From the NCBI RefSeq assembly GCF_005280275.1, contig NZ_CP040022.1, positions 62,001 to 126,000 of the forward strand: DNA of 64,000 nucleotides. Direction: 5' to 3'. This document shows positions 16,878 through 25,892 of this stretch, in pieces. The position numbers and the translations under genes are program-made. Numbering within the stretch: position 1 is the first letter of the stretch; every line of letters starts with the position of its first letter. Below the pieces are notes generated by a model. It was not told where the DNA came from, did no database searches, and worked only from the letters and a program-made list of their open reading frames with translations. This stretch comes from Salinivibrio kushneri. Lineage in GTDB: Bacteria; Pseudomonadota; Gammaproteobacteria; Enterobacterales; Vibrionaceae.

Positions 16878-16906
16878 AATATGATTGTCGTTATAGTGAT
16901 TGTCAA
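16878..16906 (-). promoter_or_regulatory. Promoter with embedded direct repeats for RES module 2
   Basis: Read on the minus strand, a perfect -35 TTGACA (16901-16906) is followed after 17 bases by CATATT (16878-16883) as -10. The spacer and its edges contain two exact copies of GACAATCA, 15 bases apart (plus strand TGATTGTC at 16882-16889 and 16897-16904). Repeats covering the promoter are the usual arrangement for self-repressing antitoxins. The predicted RNA start near 16870 supports the antitoxin start at 16849 or 16837. Confidence 0.65.
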
Positions 16907-17069
16907 GGCGTTCGCTCACGGTGCCTGACGCTCCAATCACGGATCGTATCGGGCGTTAGGTATTGAAAAGTCATCTTATCAGCGAATTCCATCTGTTAAC
17001 CTTTTTAGTCTGCAGAAGGTTTGCTAAAGTCTTGCTAGTTCTCAACTGATTCGTTACATAAGGATAATC

Positions 17070-17960
17070 ATGAAAGCGCACATTTGGGCTTGTTTGCTCG
17101 TGGCGTTGGCATGCTTCAGTGCTAGTGCTGAAGATGAAAACGATGTCAAGCATATCAAAGCGGCGAAAGAGCCGACCTCGTATGCTGAGCAAAGTATTTA
17201 CGATAAACCCCTGATGGAAAGGTACGTTTTGGATGAAATCCGAAACTTAAGAACCGATTTCCAGGCGCTAGAAAAGCGAATGGTGACCGAGATTACCGAT
17301 CGTGAGCTGGACGTAGCGGATAAATCACTGAACTATGCCAATGTAACAGTGACCTACTTCTTTTATCTGATTGCCGGTGCAGCATCATTGATTGCGTTGG
17401 TGGGTTGGCAGTCTTTGCGCGATATAAAAACCAATACTAAAGAACTGGCGGATCAACAGTTATCTGAAATTGCAGAGCAATATGAACGCAAGTTCCAAGC
17501 TTTGGAACGCGACTTGAAGCGTAAAACGCGCATTATTGCTGAAAACAACAAAGAGATTGAACGCATTAACGAGATCCATAACTTATGGTTGCGTGCGCAA
17601 CATTCGCAGACGCCAGAGCAGCGGATGGAAATTTATAATGAAATCCTCAAAATCCGTCCTGGTGACCTTGAAGCGCTCACCCATAAGGCGGATGCTGCGA
17701 TGGAAATGGGCGAATACCATTGGGCGCTGAGTATCAGTAACCGCGTGCTCGAGGTGGATGAGCGTAATGCCAACGCCCTCTTCCAACGCGCATGTGCTTA
17801 TACGAGGTTGGGGGCGGAAGATCAGGCTGTGTCTGACTTAGAGCTGGCGGTTGCAGAGAGTGCGTCACTGCGCGAAGCCGCTCGTGAAGAAGCAGACTTC
17901 GAATCTCTACACGGTAATGAGCGCTTCGATGCCTTGATTGACGCAGACGGTCATACCTAA
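17070..17960 (+). CDS. Membrane-anchored coiled-coil TPR protein
   Basis: 296 residues: a signal peptide (MKAHIWACLLVALACFSASA), a short segment rich in charge, a membrane helix at about residues 93-113 (FFYLIAGAASLIALVGW), a long coiled coil (about 118-170, QLSEIAEQYERKFQALERDLKRK region split by Lys/Arg), then TPR-like helices to the end (LKIRPGDLEALTHKADAAMEMG and LEVDERNANALFQRACAYTRLG). The signal peptide and later helix predict a cytoplasmic TPR domain. It probably serves as a scaffold for other proteins. No partner gene adjoins it. Function unknown. Confidence 0.65.
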   Translation: MKAHIWACLLVALACFSASAEDENDVKHIKAAKEPTSYAEQSIYDKPLMERYVLDEIRNLRTDFQALEKRMVTEITDRELDVADKSLNYANVTVTYFFYLIAGAASLIALVGWQSLRDIKTNTKELADQQLSEIAEQYERKFQALERDLKRKTRIIAENNKEIERINEIHNLWLRAQHSQTPEQRMEIYNEILKIRPGDLEALTHKADAAMEMGEYHWALSISNRVLEVDERNANALFQRACAYTRLGAEDQAVSDLELAVAESASLREAAREEADFESLHGNERFDALIDADGHT

Positions 17961-17974
17961 TAACTGCGCTGAAC

Positions 17975-18006
17975 AAAAAAAAGGCAGCCCACGCTGCCTT
18001 TTTTGT
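17975..18006. terminator. Bidirectional terminator between TPR gene and yciH
   Basis: AGGCAGC (17982-17988), loop CCAC, GCTGCCT (17993-17999), flanked by a run of A residues on the left and T residues on the right, so it can act on both convergent genes. Confidence 0.88.
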
Positions 18007-18029
18007 TTCTATTATGATGTTTTTAGATC

Positions 18030-18353
18030 TTAGCCGCCCGCCAGCTTCACTATATGGCCTTTCTTTTCTAGGTGTGCCTTGAGGGCATCGCGTTTGTCCC
18101 CTTGGATCTCAATAACGCCATCTTTGACTGCGCCACCACAGCCACACACTTTTTTAAGCTCAGCGGCGAGCAGTTTCAGCGCGCCATCATCAAGATCCAA
18201 CCCTGTTACCAAGCTGACGCCTTTACCTTTGCGCCCTTTGGTTTGTCGCTGAATACGAACGATGCCATCACCTTTTGGGCGGCTTGGCTTTTCTGGCTCG
18301 GCTTTAATTCTGCCAGTTTCTGTCGAGTAAACTAAATGATTATTATCAGACAT
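18030..18353 (-). CDS. yciH: YciH, SUI1-family translation initiation factor homologue
   Basis: 107 residues, the usual YciH length. The core SUI1 fold is clear (IVRIQRQTKGRKGKGVSLV, then LKKVCGCGGAVKDGVIEIQG and GHIVKLAGG at the C-terminus). It is homologous to eukaryotic eIF1, which monitors start-codon selection on the small ribosomal subunit. In bacteria it has been linked to initiation fidelity but is not essential. It is a single gene in front of a shared terminator. Confidence 0.95.
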   Translation of the reverse strand: MSDNNHLVYSTETGRIKAEPEKPSRPKGDGIVRIQRQTKGRKGKGVSLVTGLDLDDGALKLLAAELKKVCGCGGAVKDGVIEIQGDKRDALKAHLEKKGHIVKLAGG

Positions 18354-18447
18354 AATTCTGTATCGTTGAAGCGTTTGGGCACACTATATCAAAGCTGAAT
18401 CCACATAGCAGCCAGTGACAGGGAGAGCCACTCAGTGGCTTTCCTTC

Positions 18448-18816
18448 TTAAGCGCGGAGTTGCTCTGCATTTTTGTCAATAAAGTGTTTGAGTGCGGGCA
18501 GCGAGCCTTTCATTAAGTTACCGCGTACAATCATGTACCAGCCCTTTTCATCTTTTTCTGGGTCGTCGTTCATGATACGAAAACCTTTATATTCTTCTAC
18601 CTGCTTTTTTGACGATACGTCATTCTCTTCATCGTCAAAATCAGCGGGCTCCACGAATGTGTTTGTGTCAGCCCACCACTCGATTGACTTTTTTACATTC
18701 TGCAAACTGCCAGAGATCGATTTACCTGCGACTCTAGCCCGGTAAACCTCCGTGGTCTCATTACCACCTTCTGTCTTTTCAATCGTATAACCACGATGAA
18801 AAAGGCGTCGAGTCAT
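18448..18816 (-). CDS. DUF3319-type hypothetical protein
   Basis: 122 residues from the ATG at 18816, which has a strong ribosome site (AAAGGAG). An upstream in-frame start at 18870 is poor. The protein consists of two similar halves: RLFHRGYTIEKTEGG...GKSISGSLQNVKKSIEWW and YKGFRIMNDD...GNLMKGSLPALKHFID, so it appears to be an internal duplication joined by an acidic linker. It fits the DUF3319 family of vibrios. No signal peptide, no cysteine. Function unknown. Confidence 0.65.
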   Translation of the reverse strand: MTRRLFHRGYTIEKTEGGNETTEVYRARVAGKSISGSLQNVKKSIEWWADTNTFVEPADFDDEENDVSSKKQVEEYKGFRIMNDDPEKDEKGWYMIVRGNLMKGSLPALKHFIDKNAEQLRA

Positions 18817-19024
18817 GGTTATCTCCTTTCGCGAACAATAATCCGATACACATACATGGCGTACGAGCATCTTTCATTTTTAGACTATTATCACGCGTTG
18901 TTCTAGAAATTTCACCCGCACAAGGGGCTGTTAGACTAAGGAGTAGGCGAATTGAGATATATTTCAAACATTTTTCACTAAAATCTGATACATTGGAGTT
19001 ATTAATAACAAGTTATAGTGCGTT

Positions 19025-19978
19025 ATGAAAAGACTATTGCCTTTAGACCCAAGTGATATTGAAGAAAGTCAAGCTCGCTTTAATACAGGCACATTGAGCA
19101 TTGAAGAATGGTCTTCTGTCACGCAAAACGTCTATAGTCAAAACTCGCTGTTGAGTTATCGTAATGATTGGCGCGTTTTCGTTGCCTTCTGCCAAGAACA
19201 GAATGTGACGCCACTTCCTTGTGCTGTCACCACGCTGCGCCGTTTTGCTGAAATAACAGCCAATCGGCGTAAGATTTCAGCCGTGCGTAGGATGGTTATT
19301 ACCGTCGGCTTGGTGCACAAGCTTCACCAATTTAAAGATCCCAGTAAGCACCGGGAAGTAAAGTACGCAATGGCGCGCCTACTCCACGCGAAGTTACCAG
19401 AAAGCCGAGAGGCCACTCCCTTTCAATCTCATCATCTAGCGGCGTTAAACCAACAGCTTGCCCGTTCAAAGCGCTTAAAAGACATACGTGATCGTTTAGT
19501 TTGGTCGCTCTCATACGAAGGATTATTAAAGCGCAGCGAGCTAGCCGCCCTGTCGGTAGATGACCTGATCACGGTCGAGGCGCAAGCATTCATTATGGTG
19601 AGAGACCAGCGCGTCCCACTGTCTGAATCCGTCGCTAGGTTATTGATGGACTGGTTAGACAAAACAGGTATCCGCCAAGGCCCCCTACTTCGGCGAATCA
19701 ACAAGCATGGTCAGTTGGGAGAAGCGCCGCTTGACCCATCATCGATTTATCGTGTCTTTCGACGAGCTAGTGCGCTGTTGGATGAGTCCGTCACCTTTTC
19801 CGGCCAGTCACCCAGAGTGGGGGCAAGTCGGTCGCTCGCGAAAAAAGGCATGACGATAAAGCAAATTCAACATATGGGACGTTGGAAAAGCCCCGCCATG
19901 CCGGCGCAATATGTCGGTAATACGGAGGCCAGCGAACAAGCCAAATCGCGTTACCGACGAAAAAAACTTACCGATTAA
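19025..19978 (+). CDS. Cre-like tyrosine recombinase with altered catalytic residues
   Basis: 317 residues: an N-terminal SAM-like DNA-binding domain (about 35-135) and a C-terminal catalytic domain. The segment from residue 158 aligns without gaps to Cre (DIR...Y..LL.R.E), but the position of catalytic Arg173 is Lys (EGLLKRSEL). The second arginine block reads SGQSPRVGAS, where Cre has SGHSARVGAA, so the catalytic His is Gln. The last box is intact: GRWKS (Trp315 equivalent) and the nucleophile Tyr in AQYVGN. It ends exactly where the convergent ddl gene ends. No integrase-linked repeats, prophage genes or tRNA adjoin it, so it may be a domesticated chromosomal recombinase. Confidence 0.85.
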   Translation: MKRLLPLDPSDIEESQARFNTGTLSIEEWSSVTQNVYSQNSLLSYRNDWRVFVAFCQEQNVTPLPCAVTTLRRFAEITANRRKISAVRRMVITVGLVHKLHQFKDPSKHREVKYAMARLLHAKLPESREATPFQSHHLAALNQQLARSKRLKDIRDRLVWSLSYEGLLKRSELAALSVDDLITVEAQAFIMVRDQRVPLSESVARLLMDWLDKTGIRQGPLLRRINKHGQLGEAPLDPSSIYRVFRRASALLDESVTFSGQSPRVGASRSLAKKGMTIKQIQHMGRWKSPAMPAQYVGNTEASEQAKSRYRRKKLTD

Positions 19979-20983
19979 TCAATTAACCCGTCGACCCGTG
20001 GCCGTGCTAATACAGGATGCCAAGTATTCATGGAATGCTAAGCCATGGTGCTCCATCAGTTTGGGGAACATAGAAATAGGCGTCATGCCAGGAAACGTAT
20101 TAATTTCATTGACTAAGATTTCGTTGTCTTCGGTTAAGAAGAAATCGATACGCGACATGTCTTTTAAACGCAGTTGCTTGAATGCCTGATGGGCGTAGGC
20201 ACGGATTGCTGCCACTTGTGCTTCAGTCAGGTTTTCAGCCTCTATATAGGTATTACTGTGGCTCCCTTCGCTGTACTTTTCTTCGTAGGTGTAAAAGCTC
20301 CCTTCGGGACACCGGATTTCACCGGGGCGTGTCACGATAATTTCATCGCCCACTTGAAACGCTGCCACCTCTAATTCACGCGGCTTGATCGCTTTTTCGA
20401 TCAATACCTGATCCGAGAAGGTGAATGCATCGGCAATCCGGGCTTGTAGCTGCGCGGCATCTGTTACGTGGTAACACCCTACACTCGACCCTTGGCTGGC
20501 CGCTTTCACAAACACCGCCTGATGGTCCGCTAGAAACGCGGAGGCACGTGCTTGGCTCTGCTCGCCTTGGTCGGTGATAAACACATAGGGGGTGTTGGGG
20601 ATACCAAGTGCATCAAACCATAGCTTTGACGTTATTTTATTAAAACAGATCTGGCTACCTTCCGCGTCACATCCTAAGTATGGCAGGCCAGTGATCGTCA
20701 GTAATGACTGAATATCGCCGGTTTCGCCTGGGAAGCCATGAAGGCAAGGCACAACATAGTGAATTTGCGTGAGTTCCACTTTACTGCACAGGTTGCCATC
20801 AGTATCAAGATGACAGCGCATACCGTCATCCAGGTGCCACCCGTCTTGGGTCATTTCAACTTTATGCACCTTAACGCGGGGTAACTTAGCTAATTGTGAT
20901 TCAATATATCGGGCAGATACGAGGGAAATATCATGTTCTGCCCCGCCGCCACCGCATAACAAAAGCAGGTTGAGTTTGGTCAT
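19979..20983 (-). CDS. ddl: D-alanine-D-alanine ligase
   Basis: 334 residues. The N-terminal CGGGGAEHDISLVSA is the Ddl glycine-rich motif, and the ATP-grasp domain shows KAASQGSSVGCYHV, IEKAIKPRELEVA, EKYSEGSHSNTY (omega-loop region) and the metal site FLTEDNEILVNEINTFPGMT. It joins two D-Ala for peptidoglycan precursor synthesis in the cytosol. It lies outside the dcw division cluster, so a second ddl copy elsewhere is possible. Start preceded by GAGAGAAG. Confidence 0.95.
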   Translation of the reverse strand: MTKLNLLLLCGGGGAEHDISLVSARYIESQLAKLPRVKVHKVEMTQDGWHLDDGMRCHLDTDGNLCSKVELTQIHYVVPCLHGFPGETGDIQSLLTITGLPYLGCDAEGSQICFNKITSKLWFDALGIPNTPYVFITDQGEQSQARASAFLADHQAVFVKAASQGSSVGCYHVTDAAQLQARIADAFTFSDQVLIEKAIKPRELEVAAFQVGDEIIVTRPGEIRCPEGSFYTYEEKYSEGSHSNTYIEAENLTEAQVAAIRAYAHQAFKQLRLKDMSRIDFFLTEDNEILVNEINTFPGMTPISMFPKLMEHHGLAFHEYLASCISTATGRRVN

Positions 20984-21165
20984 TTTCTTCTCTCATCACG
21001 CGTCTAGACGCGCTGTTCGGACACTAACGCCATAGTAGACAAATGCGGATTCGCTTGCATCTCTCAGAGGCGTTTTTATTCGTTCATTAGAGCCCATTTG
21101 CTGGAGGTTTGTTCAATCTGTGCCGCTAGCGCGTCACCGGCAATACAGGGATAAACGCCACGCAA

Positions 21166-21192
21166 CAAAAAAGCTGGCATTCGCCAGCTTTT
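21166..21192 (-). terminator. Rho-independent terminator of the SPOR lipoprotein gene
   Basis: An 8-bp stem AAGCTGGC (21171-21178) / GCCAGCTT (21183-21190) with loop ATTC. Read on the minus strand it is followed by TTTTTTG. Confidence 0.85.
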
Positions 21193-21212
21193 CAATCACG
21201 CCAACCCGCGAA

Positions 21213-21716
21213 TTAATTCACACGGATCATCTCAGGTGTTGAAGAGCGTTTTATTTTACTGATATCGCGTACAAAAGGACCATATTCCTGAATGGTTTGT
21301 GGCAGTGCCTTAATCGCTCGTTTCGCGGCATCACGGCTTGGATATTCACCGTATAACAAGGTGTACCATGGCAAACCATCTACCATTTTTTTGTTGCTCC
21401 ACAATGGCTGGTCGCTCGGAAGCCGTTTGGCATAATCACTGAACCCTCTATCATGGCTAAGGGCAACGACTTGGATGGTATACCCAGCGCTTTGCGTCGC
21501 GGATTTCACCGCTTGCTTTTTCGGTGCTGGCTTCGGCTCAGGCTTGGCCGTGTTCATCATCGGCTCGGCGTCTGCCGTTTGCGCGGTATCTTCCGTTTGC
21601 ACAGTATCGCGCTTGTCGGTTGATTCAATTGTCTGACTGTAAATTTCAGTGGTAACGCCACCGCCACTGCATCCGGTCAGCAGCATGACGATAGCCAGTA
21701 AGGCCAATTTTTTCAT
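21213..21716 (-). CDS. Lipoprotein with C-terminal SPOR-like domain
   Basis: 167 residues from the ATG at 21716. The lipobox LLTGCSGG gives a lipidated Cys near residue 15. After Cys come an acidic, Thr-rich stretch and a Pro/Lys linker (KPEPKPAPKKQ), then a C-terminal domain with SPOR features (GYTIQVVALSHDRGFSDYAKRL...WYTLLYGEYPSRDAAKRAIKALP). SPOR domains bind denuded peptidoglycan glycan strands, often at the division site. The layout resembles DamX/RlpA-type proteins. Cell-wall binding is an inference. Single gene, followed by a terminator. Confidence 0.75.
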   Translation of the reverse strand: MKKLALLAIVMLLTGCSGGGVTTEIYSQTIESTDKRDTVQTEDTAQTADAEPMMNTAKPEPKPAPKKQAVKSATQSAGYTIQVVALSHDRGFSDYAKRLPSDQPLWSNKKMVDGLPWYTLLYGEYPSRDAAKRAIKALPQTIQEYGPFVRDISKIKRSSTPEMIRVN

Positions 21717-21997
21717 TGTGATTCTGTCAGTTATCCAAGTTTGTTTCATTGTGCCCCCGACCTAGGAGCCATTCAACCAAAAGTTATCCTCTTGCAAGAG
21801 GTTTCCGGCTACAGCTCACAGATAGTCACGTTAAACGTCGCTTTTAGTCTATCTCACTGTTCATTTTCTGCCATGCCGAGATCACATTGCGCTAAAAAAA
21901 ACCGTTGAATTCAAGCGCAAACCGATAAACTGGCCAATAAACACGCTTGCACCTCTGAGCACCACAAGCAAGCACACGTCAACCAACGGAGGGCACC

Positions 21998-24703
21998 ATG
22001 GCCGGTATTGATCAACTCCTCAAGCCAAAGTCCATCGCTGTAGTGGGCGCGTCTGATCACAGTGGTCGTGCTGGCTATGTCGTCACGCGCAATTTGCAGT
22101 CCGGCGGCTTCCAAGGCCCTATCATGCCCGTGACGCCCAAGTACCAAGCGGTTGCCGGTATATTAGCCTACAAAACCGTGGCAGATCTTCCCTTGGTGCC
22201 TGATTTAGCCATCCTCTGTACGCGTGGCGAAATCACCCCTCCTCTTATTGCGCAGCTTGGCGAGCGGGGGGTAAAGCTGGTGATTGTGCTGGCAGCGGGC
22301 ATGCGGGGACAATTAAATGCAGAAGCGATCAGTCAATACGACGCCATGCAACAGATCGCGGCAAAATATACCATGCGAGTCCTCGGCCCTAATAGCCTTG
22401 GCATGATCTTACCTTGGCTCAATCTCAATGCGTCATTTGCGCCGGTCCCTGCCAATAAGGGCAATATTGCCTTTGTCTCTCAATCTGCAGCGGTATGCAC
22501 CACTATCTTAGATTGGGCACGCAACAAACGTATTGGCTTTTCCACTTTTATCTCACTCGGTGAAGCCAGCGATATCGATTTTCCAGAGTTACTCGATTTT
22601 CTTTGTCGTGACAGCAAAACCGACGCCATTTTGCTGTATGTCGACTCAATACGCGACGCGCGCCAATTTATATCAGCCGCCCGCGCCGCTGCCCGTAATC
22701 GGCGGATCCTGGTACTTAAAAGCGGCCGCACACGAGGTGGCTCGGTGGCGCTCGAGCAGCTCAGTCATACCAACATTGGTTTAGATGCCGCCTACGATGC
22801 GGCAATTCGCCGCTCAGGTATGCTGCGCGTTAACAATACGCACGAGCTGTTTGCGGCGGTGGAAACCCTTGCTCACTCGGTGCCACTCCGTGGTGAACGC
22901 CTTGCAATTATTACCAATGGGGGCGGGCCGGCGGTGATGGCCGTCGATACGCTCATGGATGCTGGCGGCAAGTTAGCGACGCTGAGCGAACAAACGCTCG
23001 ACGCCTTGCATCAGGTCCTTCCCAAAAGCTGGTCGCAAACCAACCCCATTGACATAGTGGGGGACGCCGATACGCAACGGTATCAAGCGGTGATTGACAT
23101 TGTGTTAAACAGTGACGATGCCGATGCCGTGCTTATCATGCATTCTCCCTCGGTCACCGCGCCGGGCTTGAGCACCGCCAAGGCCATTATCCATTCACTC
23201 AAAGAAAACCCTCGCGCGCGCCGATTTAATATTCTGACCAACTGGCAAGGCGAAGGCGATGATGCCACGGTAGCGCGTCTCGCTTTTACCCATGCCGGTT
23301 TTCCGACCTATCGTACGCCCGAAAGCGCCGTCACCGCCTACATGCATCTCGTGGAGTATCGGCGCAACCAAAAGCAATTAATGGAAACGCCCACCTCGAC
23401 GGGGAATATGGACTACGACTTGCCCGCCGCTCGCGCGTTTATCGATCAAGCAGAAGATATTGAGCACCTGACCTTAACCACCCACGAAGTCCGCCCCTTA
23501 CTCGAAGCCTATGGCATGCAAGTAATAGCAACCTGGTTAGCTAATGATTCGGTCGAAGCCGCGCAAATTGCTGAACAGGTTGGCTACCCGGTCGCGGTAA
23601 AACTGCGCTCACAAGATATCCGACACAAATCGGATGTACAGGGCGTCATGCTCAATCTACGCACTGGCGCTGAAGTCGCGAATGCCGCCCAAGCCATTGT
23701 GGATCGTGTCACGGTTACCTTTCCAGACGCGCGTATTGAAGGCCTGTTAGTCCAATCCATGGCTCATCGCGCTGGCGCGCAAGAATTGCGGGTGACCATC
23801 AGCAATGATCCCGTGTTCGGCACTATCATTCTGCTGGGTGAAGGGGGCTCGGACTGGGATGTGACCAAGGATGCTGCGGTTGCGATCCCACCATTAAACA
23901 TGGCATTGGCACGTTACCTGGTCATTGGCGCGATAAAGAGCGGCAAAATCAAACAACGTGGTTTTCCGATTTCTATTGATATTCCCCGCTTATGCCGTTT
24001 TTTAGTGACCCTGTCACAGATGATCATTGATTGCCCAGAGATTGATGAACTCGATATTCACCCTTTATTGGTGTCTGGCAATGAGCTGACTATTCTCGAT
24101 GCCTCTCTACGGTTACGTGATTACGCAGGCAGTCAACAAAAGCGGTTAGCGATACGCCCCTATCCGAAAGAGCTTGAGCAGTCTATCCAGCTCAAAAATG
24201 GGCAGACCATTCTGCTTCGTCCTATTCTTCCCGAGGATGAACCGACGCATAAAGCCTTCGTAGAAAAAGTCTCTGAAGAAGATTTGTATCGTCGCTTTTT
24301 TTCCGACGTCGGCGAACTCAACCATGAAGCGCTGGCAAACCTGACCCAAATTGATTATGACCGTGAAATGGCACTCGTGGCTACTTACCATCTTGCGTCT
24401 GGCGAAGAAGAGATTTGGGGGGTAGCACGCTTGCTGGCAGATCCACAAAACACCGACGCTGAGTTTGCCGTGCTCGTGCGTTCCGATCTGAAAGGGATAG
24501 GTTTAGGTCGCGTGCTTATGCAAGCCATCATCGATTACGGTCGCCAAGCGGGATTATCGCGGATCACCGGGATGACGATGCCCAATAACCGAGGGATGAT
24601 AACCTTGGCACAAAAATGTGGTTTTAGTATTGATGTGCAAATGGAAGATGGCATTGTCGATATGCAGCTGTCTTTGCACCCGCATCCGCCAGTTAACGAC
24701 TAA
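21998..24703 (+). CDS. patZ: Protein lysine acetyltransferase PatZ/YfiQ (ADP-forming acetyl-CoA synthetase-like)
   Basis: 901 residues in the full Pat layout: CoA-binding Rossmann domain (residues 1-130, SIAVVGASDHSGRAGYVV), succinyl-CoA ligase-like domains (to about 460), an ATP-grasp domain (about 490-700, GYPVAVKLRSQDIRHKSD) and a C-terminal GNAT acetyltransferase (about 730-895, LKGIGLGRVLMQAIIDYG, MTMPNNRGMI). In enterobacteria this enzyme acetylates lysines of acetyl-CoA synthetase and others, and its N-terminal part senses acetyl-CoA. The ATG follows CGGAGGGCACC. Single gene. Confidence 0.93.
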   Translation: MAGIDQLLKPKSIAVVGASDHSGRAGYVVTRNLQSGGFQGPIMPVTPKYQAVAGILAYKTVADLPLVPDLAILCTRGEITPPLIAQLGERGVKLVIVLAAGMRGQLNAEAISQYDAMQQIAAKYTMRVLGPNSLGMILPWLNLNASFAPVPANKGNIAFVSQSAAVCTTILDWARNKRIGFSTFISLGEASDIDFPELLDFLCRDSKTDAILLYVDSIRDARQFISAARAAARNRRILVLKSGRTRGGSVALEQLSHTNIGLDAAYDAAIRRSGMLRVNNTHELFAAVETLAHSVPLRGERLAIITNGGGPAVMAVDTLMDAGGKLATLSEQTLDALHQVLPKSWSQTNPIDIVGDADTQRYQAVIDIVLNSDDADAVLIMHSPSVTAPGLSTAKAIIHSLKENPRARRFNILTNWQGEGDDATVARLAFTHAGFPTYRTPESAVTAYMHLVEYRRNQKQLMETPTSTGNMDYDLPAARAFIDQAEDIEHLTLTTHEVRPLLEAYGMQVIATWLANDSVEAAQIAEQVGYPVAVKLRSQDIRHKSDVQGVMLNLRTGAEVANAAQAIVDRVTVTFPDARIEGLLVQSMAHRAGAQELRVTISNDPVFGTIILLGEGGSDWDVTKDAAVAIPPLNMALARYLVIGAIKSGKIKQRGFPISIDIPRLCRFLVTLSQMIIDCPEIDELDIHPLLVSGNELTILDASLRLRDYAGSQQKRLAIRPYPKELEQSIQLKNGQTILLRPILPEDEPTHKAFVEKVSEEDLYRRFFSDVGELNHEALANLTQIDYDREMALVATYHLASGEEEIWGVARLLADPQNTDAEFAVLVRSDLKGIGLGRVLMQAIIDYGRQAGLSRITGMTMPNNRGMITLAQKCGFSIDVQMEDGIVDMQLSLHPHPPVND

Positions 24704-24782
24704 AAACGTCTAAACGGACTTGGGCTGCATGCATCGGCCGGACGAGCGCGGCTAAAAACGAGCAAGCGAAACGCTGTTTTAC

Positions 24783-25694
24783 CTACTTGTGACCAATGGG
24801 AATATCCCCTGCTTGCAGGTAGGGCGCTAAGAGCTTGGGAAGCTGGCGTACTAACCATGATTTAGCATTACCCATCCGATTACGTTTCCAGGCCACCCCA
24901 AGCGTTAGCTCGAATGGCTCTCCGCCTTTCAAGCGTTTTAAACGGCCCGCATTGAGATCATCTTGTATCCAAAACCAAGGCAGCGTCCCGATCCCTTGTC
25001 CGTTTAAGATCGCCGCGTATTTATCGTGCATTGAACTGACGGTGAGCCGCGGCTGGTCTTCTAACACATTGAAAGTTTTAGGTTGCATACCACGCGCAGT
25101 ATCCGCCACCGCCACCCCGCGATATTTGGCACGCACATCAGGCTCAACGGGACGCGCCTCTTTGTGAATGGGATGGTCGGGCGCGGCTACCCAATAGGCG
25201 CTCATCTCGCCCAAAGGCTGCACCTTTATGCCCTGCGGCACCGTGTCGGGAATGGGTGCCACCAACACATCAGCGCGGTCTTGGGCCAGCGCTTCCCAGC
25301 ATCCTGCCAAGATTTGCTCGGTCAACTTAAGGCGCGTATTGCTTTTCTTCGCCAAGCGCTCGATCAGAGGAAAGAAGAAGTGGCTTTTAAACAGCCCATC
25401 ATAGGCCAAGCAAATCTCCAACTCCCATCCGTGTGCCAAGGAGGCCGCATCGGCGACCATCTCATCGGCGGCATTCAATAACATCCGCCCACGTTCAACC
25501 AATAAATACCCCGCATCGGTAAATGTGGCGCGATGTCCGGAGCGATCAAAAATCACCAAACCCAGCTCGTCTTCTAGTTTTTGAACCTGGTAGCTTAACG
25601 ATGACGGCGCGCGATTCAATGATTCAGCGGCGGCAGCAAAACTGCCTTTTCTCTCAATGGCATCCAGCACTTGTAGGGCTTCAAACGATAGCAT
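24783..25694 (-). CDS. LysR-family transcriptional regulator
   Basis: 303 residues from the ATG at 25694, which directly precedes the helix-turn-helix (FEALQVLDAIERKGSFAAAAESLNRAPSSLSYQVQKLEDELG). The effector domain is the usual two-lobed LysR type (LLVERGRMLL; VLVAPIPDTVPQG; ILNGQGIGTLPWFW). The start has AAGAGA upstream, and a start at 25745 adds 17 residues of no family character. It is convergent with patZ and divergent from the OLD-like gene. No target or inducer can be assigned. Confidence 0.9.
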   Translation of the reverse strand: MLSFEALQVLDAIERKGSFAAAAESLNRAPSSLSYQVQKLEDELGLVIFDRSGHRATFTDAGYLLVERGRMLLNAADEMVADAASLAHGWELEICLAYDGLFKSHFFFPLIERLAKKSNTRLKLTEQILAGCWEALAQDRADVLVAPIPDTVPQGIKVQPLGEMSAYWVAAPDHPIHKEARPVEPDVRAKYRGVAVADTARGMQPKTFNVLEDQPRLTVSSMHDKYAAILNGQGIGTLPWFWIQDDLNAGRLKRLKGGEPFELTLGVAWKRNRMGNAKSWLVRQLPKLLAPYLQAGDIPIGHK

Positions 25695-25892
25695 GACTGT
25701 CTCTTGATGATCGCCCAATCGGGCTGCGTTGTTAACTCTAAACACTATATCAGGGTTTCGCTCACCACCCTATTGTAAATATGCCCGAGTCCCCACTCGG
25801 TTAAGTGCAATAAATCAGGCATATAGCACAAAACCACAAAGGACTGGGTTTCCTTTTTCAAGAAGGTGTCATACTGTAAAACAGAGGTGACA

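Noticed and set aside
16955-16961. GTTAGGT preceded by CGGGC beside module 2, resembling the right end of an integron attC site
   Set aside because: No matching left half (RYYYAAC) was found within about 150 bases and neither module is flanked by two sites, so an integron cassette origin is not supported.
21780-21997. Possible CRP site upstream of patZ (TCACA-containing segments)
   Set aside because: No TGTGA-N6-TCACA arrangement with acceptable matches was found.
25083-25481. Plus-strand frame of 132 codons opposite the LysR gene
   Set aside because: The minus strand carries a complete LysR regulator; the antisense frame has no recognisable features.
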